Below, in pieces: positions 26,448-35,357 of a DNA stretch of 64,000 nt. This stretch comes from Paraburkholderia sejongensis (GTDB lineage: Bacteria > Pseudomonadota > Gammaproteobacteria > Burkholderiales > Burkholderiaceae), in the NCBI RefSeq assembly GCF_020880815.1, contig NZ_JAJITD010000007.1:248001-312000 (forward strand), given 5' to 3'. Each line of letters starts with the position of its first letter. Positions within the stretch are counted from its first letter, which is position 1. Below the pieces are notes generated by a model. That model saw only the letters and a list, made by a program, of their open reading frames with translations, had not been told where the DNA came from and searched no databases. Made by a program: the position numbers and the translations under genes.

Positions 26448-27691
26448 TGAACCGAAGTCCGACGTCCCCTGTTTCCAGCACGCCCGCGGCGGCCGATGGT
26501 GCCGCGCGCACTGAACTTCCTATCGGTGCACCAGCGCTCGCCGCGCTCGCGCTCGACATCAAGACGTGGGGCCGAGAACTTGGTTTCGGGGCGATCGGCA
26601 TCAGCGATACCGACCTGTCGGCCGCCGAAGCGCCGCTTGCAGCGTGGCTCGAAGCGGGGTGCCACGGCGAGATGGATTATATGGCCAAACACGGGATGAA
26701 ACGCGCGCGGCCGGCCGAGCTTGTGGCCGGCACGCGACGTGTGATCACCGCGCGGATCGCCTATTTACCGGCGAATACGTCGGCCGGAAAAGCGGTAGAG
26801 GATGCAGCTGACGGGGCGCTTGCGGCGGCGCGCGACTGGCGCGCGGCCGAGCATGCGCGGCTCGCCGATCCAGCGGCGGCGGTAGTGTCGATCTACGCGC
26901 GCGGCCGCGACTATCACAAGGTGATGCGCAACCGGCTGCAACAGCTAGCCGACCGGATCGCCGCGGCGATCGGGCCGTTCGGCTATCGCGTGTTCACCGA
27001 TTCGGCGCCGGTGCTCGAAGTCGAACTCGCGCAGAAAGCCGGCATCGGCTGGCGCGGCAAGCACACGCTGCTGCTGCAACGCGACGCCGGCTCGCTGTTC
27101 TTCCTCGGCGAAATCTACGTCGATCTGCCGCTGCCGACCGACGCCGAAACCTCACCCGAGACCGCTCCCGAAACGCCCGGCTCGCATTGCGGAAGCTGCG
27201 CGCGCTGCATCGGCGCGTGCCCGACCGGCGCGATCGTCGCGCCGTACAAGGTCGACGCGCGCCTCTGCATCTCATATCTGACGATCGAATTGAAAGGCAG
27301 CATTCCCGAAGAGTTGCGGCCGCTGATCGGCAATCGCGTGTACGGCTGCGACGATTGTCAGCTCGTGTGTCCGTGGAACAAGTTCGCGCAGGCCGCGCCG
27401 GTCGCCGATTTCGATGTGCGGCATGGGCTCGATCGCGCATCGCTGGTCGAACTGTTCGCATGGAGCGCGGATGAATTCGACACCCGTATGCAGGGCAGCG
27501 CGATTCGCCGGATCGGCTACGAGAGCTGGCTGCGCAATCTCGCGGTCGGCATGGGCAACGCGCTGCGCGCCGCGCCCGCGAGTCTGTCCGCCGCTGCGCG
27601 CGCGGCGATCGTGCAGGCGCTGCGGCAACGCGCGGACGATCCGTCGGCGCTCGTGCGCGAGCATGTGGAGTGGGCGCTCGAAGCGGCGTAA
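26447..27691 (+). CDS. queG: Epoxyqueuosine reductase
   Basis: Cobalamin and 4Fe-4S enzyme doing the last step of queuosine synthesis on tRNA. DIKTWGRELGFGAIGISD opens the domain, and GCHGEMDYMAKHGMKRARPAEL is the conserved QueG segment, cited as MDYMAKHGMKR. YARGRDYHKVMRNRLQQLA is near residue 145. Two ferredoxin clusters follow: CGSCARCIGACPTGAI (about 245) and CDDCQLVCPWNKFA (about 300). A HEAT-like C-terminus ends the protein. About 414 residues, slightly long because of a variable N-terminus. Start ATG 26447 (a GTG at 26444 is also possible). Confidence 0.94.
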   Translation: MNRSPTSPVSSTPAAADGAARTELPIGAPALAALALDIKTWGRELGFGAIGISDTDLSAAEAPLAAWLEAGCHGEMDYMAKHGMKRARPAELVAGTRRVITARIAYLPANTSAGKAVEDAADGALAAARDWRAAEHARLADPAAAVVSIYARGRDYHKVMRNRLQQLADRIAAAIGPFGYRVFTDSAPVLEVELAQKAGIGWRGKHTLLLQRDAGSLFFLGEIYVDLPLPTDAETSPETAPETPGSHCGSCARCIGACPTGAIVAPYKVDARLCISYLTIELKGSIPEELRPLIGNRVYGCDDCQLVCPWNKFAQAAPVADFDVRHGLDRASLVELFAWSADEFDTRMQGSAIRRIGYESWLRNLAVGMGNALRAAPASLSAAARAAIVQALRQRADDPSALVREHVEWALEAA

Positions 27692-27831
27692 AGTAGCGGC
27701 AATTCGCGGCGGCCGGGTTTTGCTGTAGGGTGCCCGCGCTCCATGCAGGCGCGCAATGCGGCGAACCATGGGACGCACCCACGCACCCACGCAGCCCGTC
27801 GCCATACCCCGCGACTGAGGAGCAGGCAATC

Positions 27832-28302
27832 ATGTTCAACGCAGTGATCGATGCGCCGTTCGGCAAGGTCGGCATTCGTGTCGAAGGCGAGGCCGTGCGC
27901 GAGATCGTCTATCTGCCGGAGTCGAGCCGCAATATCGCGCCCGATACGCCGCTCGCGCGCGCGGCGGTCGAGCAGATCGAACGCTATTTCGAGCGTGCGT
28001 CGGCGGGCTTCGACCTGCCGCTCGCCGATGTCGGCAGCGCGTTTCAGCGTCGCGTGTGGCAGGCCATTAGCGAAATTCCGCCGGGCGTCGTGCTGACCTA
28101 CGGACAACTCGCGAAGCAGCTCGGCAGCGCGCCGCGCGCGGTCGGCCAGGCGTGCGGCGCGAATTTCTTTCCGATCGTGATTCCGTGTCACCGGGTGGTG
28201 AGTTCGAGCGGTATCGGCGGCTTCGCGCATCACGGCGGCGACGGTTTTTTCCGCAACGTGAAGCGCTGGCTGCTCACGCATGAGGGTGTGCCGTACGCAT
28301 GA
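27832..28302 (+). CDS. ogt: Methylated-DNA--protein-cysteine methyltransferase
   Basis: Direct-repair protein that removes alkyl groups from O6-guanine onto its own cysteine. The C-terminal domain shows FQRRVWQAISEIPPGVVLTYG, cited as IPPGVVLTYGQLA, then APRAVGQACGANFFPIVIPCHRVV with the acceptor Cys in PCHRV, cited as IVIPCHRVVSS. It closes with IGGFAHHGGDGFFRNVKRWLL. ATG 27832 follows GAGGAG. It has 156 residues, with a short N-terminal domain. The stop overlaps the xerD start by four bases (ATGA). Confidence 0.94.
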   Translation: MFNAVIDAPFGKVGIRVEGEAVREIVYLPESSRNIAPDTPLARAAVEQIERYFERASAGFDLPLADVGSAFQRRVWQAISEIPPGVVLTYGQLAKQLGSAPRAVGQACGANFFPIVIPCHRVVSSSGIGGFAHHGGDGFFRNVKRWLLTHEGVPYA

Positions 28303-29273
28303 GCATCGACGCAAGCATTACCGAAACCGCCGCGCAAACCGACAGCGCAAGCGCGCAAGCGAACCACGCAGCGGGGCCGCTGTTAGCGGCCAGCAACGCG
28401 TCGATCGATGCGTTCTGCGACGCGCTGTGGCTCGAACACGGCCTGTCGCGCAACACGCTCGATGCGTATCGCCGCGACCTGCGACTGTTTTGCGAATGGC
28501 TCGCGCACACCCGCAACGGCTCGCTCGACACCGTCAGCGAAGCCGACCTGAACGCGTATAGCGTGGTCCGTCAGAACGACAAGGCGACCTCGGCGAACCG
28601 GCGGCTGTCGGTGTTTCGCCGCTACTACGCATGGGCGGTGCGCGAACATCGCGCGACGAGCGATCCGACGCTGCGCATCGTGTCGGCGAAACAGCCGCAG
28701 CGCTTTCCGTCGACGCTCAGCGAGGCGCAGGTCGAAGCGCTGCTCGGCGCACCGGACATCGGCACACCGCTCGGTCTGCGCGACCGCACGATGCTGGAGC
28801 TGATGTATGCGAGCGGTCTGCGCGTGACCGAACTCGTCACGCTGAAGACGGTCGAGGTCGGGCTCAACGATGGGGTGGTGCGGGTGACCGGCAAGGGTTC
28901 GAAGGAGCGGCTGATTCCGTTCGGCGAAGAAGCGCACGCGTGGATCGAGCGTTATCTGCGCGACGCGCGTCCGGCGCTGCTCGGCGCGCGCGCGGCCGAT
29001 GCGCTGTTCGTGACCACGCGCGCGGAAGGGATGACGAGGCAGCAGTTCTGGAACATCATCAAGCGGCACGCGGCGGCGGCCGGTGTGGATGCGCCGTTGT
29101 CGCCGCATACGCTGCGCCATGCGTTCGCGACGCATCTGCTCAATCACGGCGCGGACCTGCGGGTCGTGCAACTGCTGCTCGGTCATACCGATATTTCGAC
29201 GACGCAGATTTACACGCACGTCGCGCGTGAGCGCTTGAAGTCGCTGCATGCGCAGCATCATCCGCGCGGGTGA
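28299..29273 (+). CDS. xerD: Site-specific tyrosine recombinase XerD
   Basis: Recombinase that, with XerC, resolves chromosome dimers at dif near FtsK. The core-binding SAM-like domain (about 28-120) starts SIDAFCDALWLEHGLSRNTL. The catalytic domain has the first Arg in LMYASGLRVTELVTLK near residue 175, the HTLRHAFATHLLNHGADLR box, and LLGHTDISTTQIYTHVARERL with the nucleophile Tyr. Length 324 residues includes about 25 extra N-terminal residues. Being coupled to ogt and followed convergently by a ligase gene, it is the chromosomal XerD rather than a mobile integrase. Confidence 0.93.
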   Translation: MSIDASITETAAQTDSASAQANHAAGPLLAASNASIDAFCDALWLEHGLSRNTLDAYRRDLRLFCEWLAHTRNGSLDTVSEADLNAYSVVRQNDKATSANRRLSVFRRYYAWAVREHRATSDPTLRIVSAKQPQRFPSTLSEAQVEALLGAPDIGTPLGLRDRTMLELMYASGLRVTELVTLKTVEVGLNDGVVRVTGKGSKERLIPFGEEAHAWIERYLRDARPALLGARAADALFVTTRAEGMTRQQFWNIIKRHAAAAGVDAPLSPHTLRHAFATHLLNHGADLRVVQLLLGHTDISTTQIYTHVARERLKSLHAQHHPRG

Positions 29274-29280
29274 TTGCCGC

Positions 29281-30843
29281 TCAAACGAACTCGCGCAAGC
29301 GGTGCTTGAGAATCTTGCCGGTCGATGCCGCCGGCAGCGCCGCCAGCACTTTCAGTTCGGCCGGCCGCTTATACGGCGCGAGCCGCTCGCCGCACCACGC
29401 GATCAACTCGGCCGGCGTCACCGTCGCGCCCGAAACGAGTTCGACGAACGCGACCACCTCCTCGTTGCCTTCCACCGCGCGTCCGATCACCGCCGATTGC
29501 ACGACCTGCGGATGCGCGTTCAGCACATGCTCGACCTCGGCCGGATAGACGTTGAAGCCCGAGCGGATGATCAGCTCCTTGCTGCGCCCGACGATATGCA
29601 GCGAGCCGTCCGCCAGCTGACGCGCGAGGTCGCCGGTCTTGAGCCAGCCGTCCGCGGTGACGGTCGCGCGAGTCTGCTCGGGGTTGCGGTAATAGCCGAG
29701 CATCACGTTCGGCCCGCGCACCCACAGTTCGCCGACTTCGCCGGGCGCCGCCTGCGCGCCGTCGAGCCCGACGAATTTCACCTCGACGCCCGGAATCACG
29801 TCGCCGACCGAGCAGTCGTCGCGTGGCGCATCGAGCATCGTGTGCGACACGGTCGGGCTGCTTTCGGTCATTCCGTAGCCGTTGTGCAGCGGCAGACCGT
29901 AGAGCGCCTCGGCTTGCGCTTTCAGCGCGGCGTCGAGCGGCGAGCCGCCCGAATACGCGAAGCGCAGTTGCGGCGCCGACCACGGGTGGCCGCTGGTTTG
30001 CAGATGTTCGAGCAGCTTCGCGTGCATTGCCGGCACGCCCTGGAAGATCGACACGCGTTCGTCGGCGAGCGCGCGACGCACGGCCTCCGGTGCGAAGCGC
30101 GGCGCGAGCCGCAACGTCGCGCCCGCATGCAGGCTGCCCAGGCACACCGACGCGAAGCCGTACACGTGCGAGATCGGCAGTACCGCATAGACGACATCGT
30201 CGGGGCCGACCTTGCGCAGGCGGCTCGAGACCGCCGCGATGTACAGCAGATTGCGATGCGACAGCATCACGCCTTTCGGCGTGCCGGTAGTGCCGGTCGT
30301 GTAGATCAGCGCGGCGCATTGGCGCTCGTTGCTCGTTTCGACCGGTTCGGGCTGCACGGTGTCGTCTAGCGCATAGGCCCATGCGCCGATGTCCGGCGTG
30401 AGCGCCGGCGCGGCCGCGGCCTGATGGCGTTGCGCGTGCTGGCGCGCATCGGGCGAGCTTTCCACGCCGTAAGCGATGACGCGCGGCTGCGCGTGCGCGC
30501 GGATGGCATCGAGTTCGGCCACCGACAGACGCGCGTTCGACACGAGCGCCCAGGCGTCGAGTTTCGCGGTCGCGAACAGCAGCACGATCTGCGCGATGCT
30601 GTTTTCCGCGACGATCATCACGCGGTCGCCGCCGCGCACGCCCCACTCGCGCAGCAGCGCGGCGGCGGCGTCGACCGCTTGCAGCAACTGCGCGCTGGTC
30701 AGGCTGCGCGCGTCCTCGATCAGCGCGACATGCAGCGGATCGCGCGCGGCGGCGAGCGCCGGGATTTCGCTGATGCGCGCGGGCAGGGCGGCGAGCAGCG
30801 CGGGGATGTCGATGGGGGTGTGGATGGGTGATGCCTGGTTCAA
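29281..30843 (-). CDS. AMP-dependent acyl-CoA synthetase/ligase
   Basis: Adenylate-forming enzyme activating a carboxylic acid (fatty or aromatic) to its CoA ester. Motifs are ALIYTTGTTGTPKGVMLSHRN (A3, cited as YTTGTTGTPKGVMLSH), NGYGMTESSPTVSH (A5), GWLKTGDLARQ (A7), GRSKELIIRSGFNVYPAEVE (A8) and the C-terminal lysine in ASTGKILKHRLREF. I chose a TTG start at 30843 because GGAGA lies directly before it; the frame is open further upstream without a convincing site. 520 residues. No neighbouring pathway genes reveal the substrate. Confidence 0.85.
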   Translation of the reverse strand: MNQASPIHTPIDIPALLAALPARISEIPALAAARDPLHVALIEDARSLTSAQLLQAVDAAAALLREWGVRGGDRVMIVAENSIAQIVLLFATAKLDAWALVSNARLSVAELDAIRAHAQPRVIAYGVESSPDARQHAQRHQAAAAPALTPDIGAWAYALDDTVQPEPVETSNERQCAALIYTTGTTGTPKGVMLSHRNLLYIAAVSSRLRKVGPDDVVYAVLPISHVYGFASVCLGSLHAGATLRLAPRFAPEAVRRALADERVSIFQGVPAMHAKLLEHLQTSGHPWSAPQLRFAYSGGSPLDAALKAQAEALYGLPLHNGYGMTESSPTVSHTMLDAPRDDCSVGDVIPGVEVKFVGLDGAQAAPGEVGELWVRGPNVMLGYYRNPEQTRATVTADGWLKTGDLARQLADGSLHIVGRSKELIIRSGFNVYPAEVEHVLNAHPQVVQSAVIGRAVEGNEEVVAFVELVSGATVTPAELIAWCGERLAPYKRPAELKVLAALPAASTGKILKHRLREFV

Positions 30844-30860
30844 CGCTGTCTCCTGTCGAT

Positions 30861-30890
30861 CCGGAGTTGGCGCTTTAGCGCTTACTCCGG
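30861..30890. promoter_or_regulatory. Long imperfect hairpin just upstream of the acyl-CoA ligase start
   Basis: The outer arms CCGGAGT and ACTCCGG match perfectly, and inner GCGC blocks pair across a TTTA loop, giving 11 of 13 paired positions. It lies 18 bases upstream of the TTG start. It could be a repressor operator for the ligase or an mRNA hairpin; no T-run follows, so termination is unlikely. Confidence 0.45.
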
Positions 30891-31017
30891 TCCCATGCAA
30901 AGCTCTTACTGCGGTTCGATGCAATGCGGTCGGCGCACATATCCGAACGATCGTGCCACAAGCCCGAACCCCGCACAATTAGCCGTTCGGCAAATAGCCG
31001 CGCCGCAAACTGGCCAT

Positions 31018-31032
31018 TACAATGCGCCGATG
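31018..31032 (+). promoter_or_regulatory. -10 box directly before the ybaK start (leaderless-type promoter)
   Basis: TACAAT at 31018-31023 is followed by GCGCCG and the ATG at 31030. The expected transcription start coincides with the start codon, so the mRNA would lack a leader and a ribosome site; none is visible. Confidence 0.5.
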
Positions 31033-31521
31033 AGCAAATCCAGACACGTGTCCGAAACGCCCGCGACCCAGCTGCTGCGCCGTCACGGCATCACGTTCGG
31101 CGAACATCCTTACGATTATGTCGAGCACGGCGGGACTGCGGAATCGTCGCGCCAGCTCGGAGTCGACGAGCATCAGGTCGTGAAGACGCTGGTGATGGAA
31201 GACGAACACGCGAAGCCGCTGATCGTGCTGATGCACGGCGATCGTACCGTCAGCACCAAGAATCTCGCGCGGCAGATCGGCGCGAAGCGCGTCGAGCCGT
31301 GCAAGCCCGAAGTCGCGAACCGGCATTCCGGTTATCTGATCGGCGGCACGTCGCCGTTCGGCACGCGCAAGCAGATGCCGGTGTACGTCGAGGCCAGCAT
31401 CCTCGAGATGGACAAGGTCTGGCTGAACGGCGGCCGGCGCGGCTTTCTCGTCAGCATCGAGCCGCGGGTGTTGACCGAGCTGCTCGCCGCGAAGCCGGTG
31501 CAGTGCGCGAGTGTCGATTGA
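31030..31521 (+). CDS. ybaK: Cys-tRNA(Pro)/Cys-tRNA(Cys) deacylase YbaK
   Basis: Editing factor that hydrolyses mischarged Cys-tRNA(Pro). The fold begins ATQLLRRHGITFGEHPYDY and continues with ESSRQLGVDEHQVVKTLVM, where the catalytic lysine is in VVKTL. LIVLMHGDRTVSTKNLARQIG and HSGYLIGGTSPFGTRKQMPV follow, both strongly conserved. 163 residues, normal. The start at 31030 gives the conserved N-terminus and lies right behind a -10 box. plsY follows after 150 bp. Confidence 0.93.
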   Translation: MSKSRHVSETPATQLLRRHGITFGEHPYDYVEHGGTAESSRQLGVDEHQVVKTLVMEDEHAKPLIVLMHGDRTVSTKNLARQIGAKRVEPCKPEVANRHSGYLIGGTSPFGTRKQMPVYVEASILEMDKVWLNGGRRGFLVSIEPRVLTELLAAKPVQCASVD

Positions 31522-31673
31522 CGCGCGGGCGCCTGTCGTTTGCCTGACGTTTGGTTGAATGTTTTTCGCGCACGCACGTTCGGTAGAATGTGCGCCGCCC
31601 CCGTTCCAGGCGGCTTGCCCCGATGCGGTTCGGGCGTCGAGTGTCATGCCGCGATACCTATAAGAGCTCTGAG

Positions 31674-32309
31674 ATGCAAAACCTGATCGTCGCCGTCGTT
31701 GCCTATCTGATCGGATCGTTGTCGTTTGCCGTGATCGTGAGCGCCGCGATGGGGCTCGACGACCCGCGTTCGTACGGCTCGGGCAATCCGGGCGCGACCA
31801 ATGTGCTGCGCAGCGGCAGCAAGAAAGCCGCAATCCTGACGCTGATCGGCGACGCGTTCAAAGGCTGGCTGCCGGTCTGGTTCGTCGTGCACTTCGGCGC
31901 GCGTTTCGGGCTCGACGAGCGCTCGATCGCGATCGCGTCGATCGCGGTGTTTCTCGGCCACCTGTATCCGGTGTTCTTCCGCTTCAAGGGCGGCAAGGGC
32001 GTCGCGACCGCGGCCGGCGTGCTGCTCGCGATCAATCCGACGCTCGGCGTCGCGACCTTGCTGACCTGGCTGATCGTCGCGTTCTTCACGCGCTATTCGT
32101 CGCTCGCCGCGCTGTGCGCCGCGTTGTTCGCGCCGCTCTTCTACGTGTTCCTGTTCGGGCCGCGCATCGTCGCGCTGTCGATTCTGGCGATGAGCGTGCT
32201 GCTGGTGTGGCGCCATCGCGGCAATATCGCGAAGCTGATGCGCGGGCAGGAGAGCCGGATTGGCGACAAGAAAAAGGCGGCGACGCCGGCGGCGGGGAAC
32301 GATCTTTGA
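31674..32309 (+). CDS. plsY: Glycerol-3-phosphate acyltransferase PlsY
   Basis: Membrane enzyme transferring acyl from acyl-phosphate to glycerol 3-phosphate, the first step of phospholipid synthesis. It has about five hydrophobic helices. Three motifs are visible: GSGNPGATNVLRSGSKKAA (about residue 37), GHLYPVFFRFKGGKGVATAAG (about 98, cited as FFRFKGGKGVATA) and a later hydrophobic segment with WRHRGNIAKLMRGQE. 211 residues, typical. ATG 31674; a TAGAAT hexamer at 31583-31588 may be its -10 box, giving a leader of about 85 bases. Confidence 0.93.
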   Translation: MQNLIVAVVAYLIGSLSFAVIVSAAMGLDDPRSYGSGNPGATNVLRSGSKKAAILTLIGDAFKGWLPVWFVVHFGARFGLDERSIAIASIAVFLGHLYPVFFRFKGGKGVATAAGVLLAINPTLGVATLLTWLIVAFFTRYSSLAALCAALFAPLFYVFLFGPRIVALSILAMSVLLVWRHRGNIAKLMRGQESRIGDKKKAATPAAGNDL

Positions 32310-32370
32310 AGTAGGCGGTTGCCGGGGCACACGCGCGAGGCGAAAAAACCACCCCCGCGCGGCGCCTTGC

Positions 32371-32856
32371 TTAATCGCGGAAGTTGTTGAAGTCGAGCGG
32401 CGTGTCGGTCACGTCCTTGCGCAGCATCGCGATCACGCTTTGCAGGTCGTCGCGCTTCGCGCCGGTGATACGCACCGCATCGCCCTGGATGCTCGCCTGC
32501 ACCTTGATCTTGCTGTCCTTCACGAGGCGCACGATCTTCTTCGACAGATCGCCGGACACGCCCTTCTTGATCTTGATCACCTGCTTGACCTTGTCGCCGC
32601 CGATCTTCTCGATCTTGCCGTAGTCGAGGAAGCGCACGTCGACGTTGCGCTTGGCCATCTTCGACAGCAGCACGTCCTTCACCTGGCCGAGCTTGAACTC
32701 GTCGTCGGCGTACGCGGTGATTTCGTTTTCCTTGTGCTCGACGCGCGCGTCGGAGCCCTTGAAGTCGAAGCGCGTCGAAATCTCCTTGTTGGATTGCTCG
32801 ATGGCGTTCTTGACTTCGATCATGTTCGCTTCGCAGACGACGTCAAACGATGGCAT
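32371..32856 (-). CDS. yajQ: YajQ family cyclic di-GMP-binding protein
   Basis: Small cytoplasmic protein of 161 residues that starts MPSFDVVCEANMIEVKNAIE and contains STRFDFKGSDARVEHKE, LLSKMAKRNVDVRFLDYG and DKVKQVIKIKKGVSGDLSKK, the YajQ signatures. In Xanthomonas a homologue binds cyclic di-GMP and acts with a LysR partner; that role is family knowledge. GGGAGAG lies before ATG 32856. Confidence 0.94.
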   Translation of the reverse strand: MPSFDVVCEANMIEVKNAIEQSNKEISTRFDFKGSDARVEHKENEITAYADDEFKLGQVKDVLLSKMAKRNVDVRFLDYGKIEKIGGDKVKQVIKIKKGVSGDLSKKIVRLVKDSKIKVQASIQGDAVRITGAKRDDLQSVIAMLRKDVTDTPLDFNNFRD

Positions 32857-33129
32857 TACTCTCTCCCAATAGTGCGGCGATGCGCGACGCGGCCGGTCGG
32901 CTGCGCGCGGGGCACTCGCTATAATCACGGACCGGACGTCATTTTACCGACGCCGCTCCCTTTTGCCCAAGGCCGCCGCGCAGTGCCGCGCGGGCGAGCG
33001 ATCCGGCGCCGGGTGGCGCCGCGTTGGCGTGATTCGGCTGGATTCGCCGCCGTTCGCCGCCGGCTGTTGCCGCTCGCTGCCGTTCGCTGAGGCTTGTCGC
33101 GAGTTGTCGTTTCCCCTGTTGCCATTCCG

Positions 33130-34287
33130 ATGTCCCAATCCGATTCCGCCGCTGGCCGTGCCGTCTCCGCTGCCTCTGCTGCATCCATTCCTGATGGCGC
33201 CTGCGCGTCTGCTCCCGCCGTTGCCTCGTTGATCGCCGGCTATCCGTTAAAAGCGCACAACACGTTCAGTTTCGACGTGCGCGCGCAGTTCGCGTGCCGG
33301 ATCGAACGTGAGGAGCAATTGCTGGCCGCGGTGCGCGATCCGCGCGTGGCCGGCCTGCCTCGTCTGGTGCTCGGCGGCGGCAGCAACGTGGTGCTGACCG
33401 GCGACTTCGCCGGCCTCGTGCTGCTGGTTGCGCTGCGCGGGCGCCGCATCGTGCGCGAGGACGCCGACGCGTGGTATGTCGAGGCGGCCGGCGGCGAGCC
33501 GTGGCACGAGTTCGTCGCGTGGACGCTCGAGCAGGGCTTGCCCGGTCTGGAAAACCTCGCGCTGATTCCGGGCACGGTCGGCGCGGCGCCGATCCAGAAC
33601 ATCGGCGCGTACGGACTGGAGATGTGCGAGCGCTTCGCGTCGCTGCGGGCGATCGAGCTGGCCAGCGGCGAAGCGCTCGAACTCGACGCCGATGCGTGCC
33701 GCTTCGGCTACCGCGACAGCTTCTTCAAGCGGGAAGGGCGCGAGCGGTTCGTGATCACGTCAGTGACCTTCCGTCTGCCCAAAGCGTGGCAGCCCCGCGC
33801 CGGCTACGCGGATCTGGCCCGCGAACTGGCCGCGCGCGGTTGCGCAGCGAATGCGGGCCAGACGGATGACGCGACCGGGGCGGCCGCCCCAGCGGCGCCG
33901 ACCGCGCAGGCGATCTTCGATGCGGTCGTCGCGGTGCGGCGCGCGAAGCTGCCCGACCCGCTGGAACTGGGCAACGCCGGCAGCTTTTTCAAGAACCCGG
34001 TGATCGACGCCGCGCAGTTCGACGCGCTGAAGCACCGCGAGCCGGAGCTCGTCTCCTATCCGCAAGCCGACGGCCGCGTGAAGCTGGCCGCAGGCTGGCT
34101 GATCGATCGATGCGGCTGGAAAGGCCGCGCGCTCGGCGCGGCGGCGGTGCATGACCGGCAGGCGCTGGTGCTGGTCAATCGCGGCGGCGCGAGCGGCGCG
34201 CAGGTGCTGGCTCTCGCGCGGGCGATCCAGCAAGACGTGCGAGAGAAATTCGGGGTGGAACTGGAGGCGGAGCCGGTTTGCCTGTAG
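33130..34287 (+). CDS. murB: UDP-N-acetylenolpyruvoylglucosamine reductase
   Basis: FAD enzyme reducing UDP-GlcNAc-enolpyruvate to UDP-MurNAc in peptidoglycan synthesis. PLKAHNTFSFDVRAQFACRI starts the FAD domain near residue 40, then VLGGGSNVVLTGDFAG, NLALIPGTVGAAPIQNIGAYG (cited as PGTVGAAPIQNIGAYG), FGYRDSFFKRE and the catalytic serine in GNAGSFFKNPV. Its end EAEPVCL is typical of type I MurB. The first ~35 residues are a variable Ser/Ala leader; 385 residues total. A TATAAT at 32920-32925 is the nearest good -10 box and would give a leader near 200 bases. Confidence 0.95.
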   Translation: MSQSDSAAGRAVSAASAASIPDGACASAPAVASLIAGYPLKAHNTFSFDVRAQFACRIEREEQLLAAVRDPRVAGLPRLVLGGGSNVVLTGDFAGLVLLVALRGRRIVREDADAWYVEAAGGEPWHEFVAWTLEQGLPGLENLALIPGTVGAAPIQNIGAYGLEMCERFASLRAIELASGEALELDADACRFGYRDSFFKREGRERFVITSVTFRLPKAWQPRAGYADLARELAARGCAANAGQTDDATGAAAPAAPTAQAIFDAVVAVRRAKLPDPLELGNAGSFFKNPVIDAAQFDALKHREPELVSYPQADGRVKLAAGWLIDRCGWKGRALGAAAVHDRQALVLVNRGGASGAQVLALARAIQQDVREKFGVELEAEPVCL

Positions 34288-34331
34288 GCGATCGGTGATT
34301 TGCCGTGCCGCGCCGCAAGCGCGGCGGCGAA

Positions 34332-34373
34332 AAGAAAAAGGCGCTGGGAAGCAATTCCCAGCGCCTTTTTCTT
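34332..34373. terminator. Bidirectional intrinsic terminator between murB and argF
   Basis: Arms of 19 bases (34332-34350 and 34355-34373) pair perfectly around a GCAA tetraloop, with A-rich and T-rich ends on opposite sides. It can stop both converging genes. Confidence 0.95.
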
Positions 34374-34427
34374 ATTCCGGCTCCAGCAGTGGTGCCTCGT
34401 CTTCAAGGCCCGCCACGGATTCCGGCG

Positions 34428-35357
34428 TCAGTGATTCAGCTTGCCGAGCAGCAGGAACTCCATCAGTGCCTTCTGCACGTGCAGGCGGTTTTCCGCCTCA
34501 TCCCACACGACGCTCTGCGGCCCGTCGATCACTTCCGCGCTGACTTCCTCGCCGCGGTGCGCGGGCAGGCAGTGCATGAACAGCGCATCCGGATTCGCGC
34601 GCGCCATCATGTCGGCGTCGACGCACCAGTCCGCAAAGGCTTTCTTGCGCGCTTCGTTTTCGGCCTCGAAGCCCATGCTGGTCCAGACGTCCGTGGTGAC
34701 GAGGTCGGCGCCCGCGCAGGCTTCGTTCGGATCGTCGAATTCCTCGTAGAACGGCGCGCTTTCCGCCGCGACCAGCGCGCGATCGAGCTTGTAGCCGGGC
34801 GGGGTGGACAGGCGCAGCTTGAAGCCGAGAATCTGCGCGGCTTCGATCCACGTGTACAGCATGTTGTTGGCGTCGCCGACCCACGCGACCGTCTTGCCGC
34901 GGATCGGGCCGCGATGCTCGAAGTACGTGAAGATGTCCGCCAGCACCTGGCACGGATGGTATTCGTTGGTCAGTCCGTTGATCACCGGCACGCGCGAGTT
35001 TTCCGCGAAGCGCTGGATGATGTCCTGGCCGAACGTGCGGATCATGATGATGTCGACCATCCGCGAGATCACCTGCGCGGCGTCTTCGATCGGCTCGCCG
35101 CGGCCGAGCTGGGTGTCGCGGGTGCTCATGAATACCGCGTGGCCGCCGAGCTGGAAGATGCCGGCTTCGAACGACAGGCGCGTGCGGGTGGAATTCTTTT
35201 CGAAGATCATCGCCAGCGTGCGGTCGTGCAGCGGGTGATAAGTCTCGTAGTTCTTGAATTTGCGTTTCAGGATGCGCGCGCGTTCGAGCACGTACTCGTA
35301 GTCTTCCAGCGAGAAATCCTTGAACTGCAGGTAGTGGCGAATTTTCTTGGCAGTCAT
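34428..35357 (-). CDS. argF: Ornithine carbamoyltransferase
   Basis: Makes citrulline from ornithine and carbamoyl phosphate in arginine biosynthesis. The carbamoyl phosphate loop is FEKNSTRTRLSFE near residue 52. TRDTQLGRGEPIEDAAQVISR follows, cited as LGRGEPIEDAA, then TNEYHPCQVLAD near 132, the ornithine SMG region VWTSMGFE near 230, and FMHCLPAHRGEEV near 265. Length 309 is normal. The 500 bp up to the next gene contain no convincing ORF; a TATAAT at 35548-35553 points to the other strand. Confidence 0.97.
   Translation of the reverse strand: MTAKKIRHYLQFKDFSLEDYEYVLERARILKRKFKNYETYHPLHDRTLAMIFEKNSTRTRLSFEAGIFQLGGHAVFMSTRDTQLGRGEPIEDAAQVISRMVDIIMIRTFGQDIIQRFAENSRVPVINGLTNEYHPCQVLADIFTYFEHRGPIRGKTVAWVGDANNMLYTWIEAAQILGFKLRLSTPPGYKLDRALVAAESAPFYEEFDDPNEACAGADLVTTDVWTSMGFEAENEARKKAFADWCVDADMMARANPDALFMHCLPAHRGEEVSAEVIDGPQSVVWDEAENRLHVQKALMEFLLLGKLNH

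Noticed and set aside
28299..29273. Tyrosine recombinase as a sign of a mobile element
   Set aside because: Motifs and the ogt linkage fit chromosomal XerD; no attachment sites or phage genes are near.
32920..32925. TATAAT as a firm murB promoter
   Set aside because: No -35 box at proper spacing, and the complementary strand could use the same bases for yajQ; left as a remark only.
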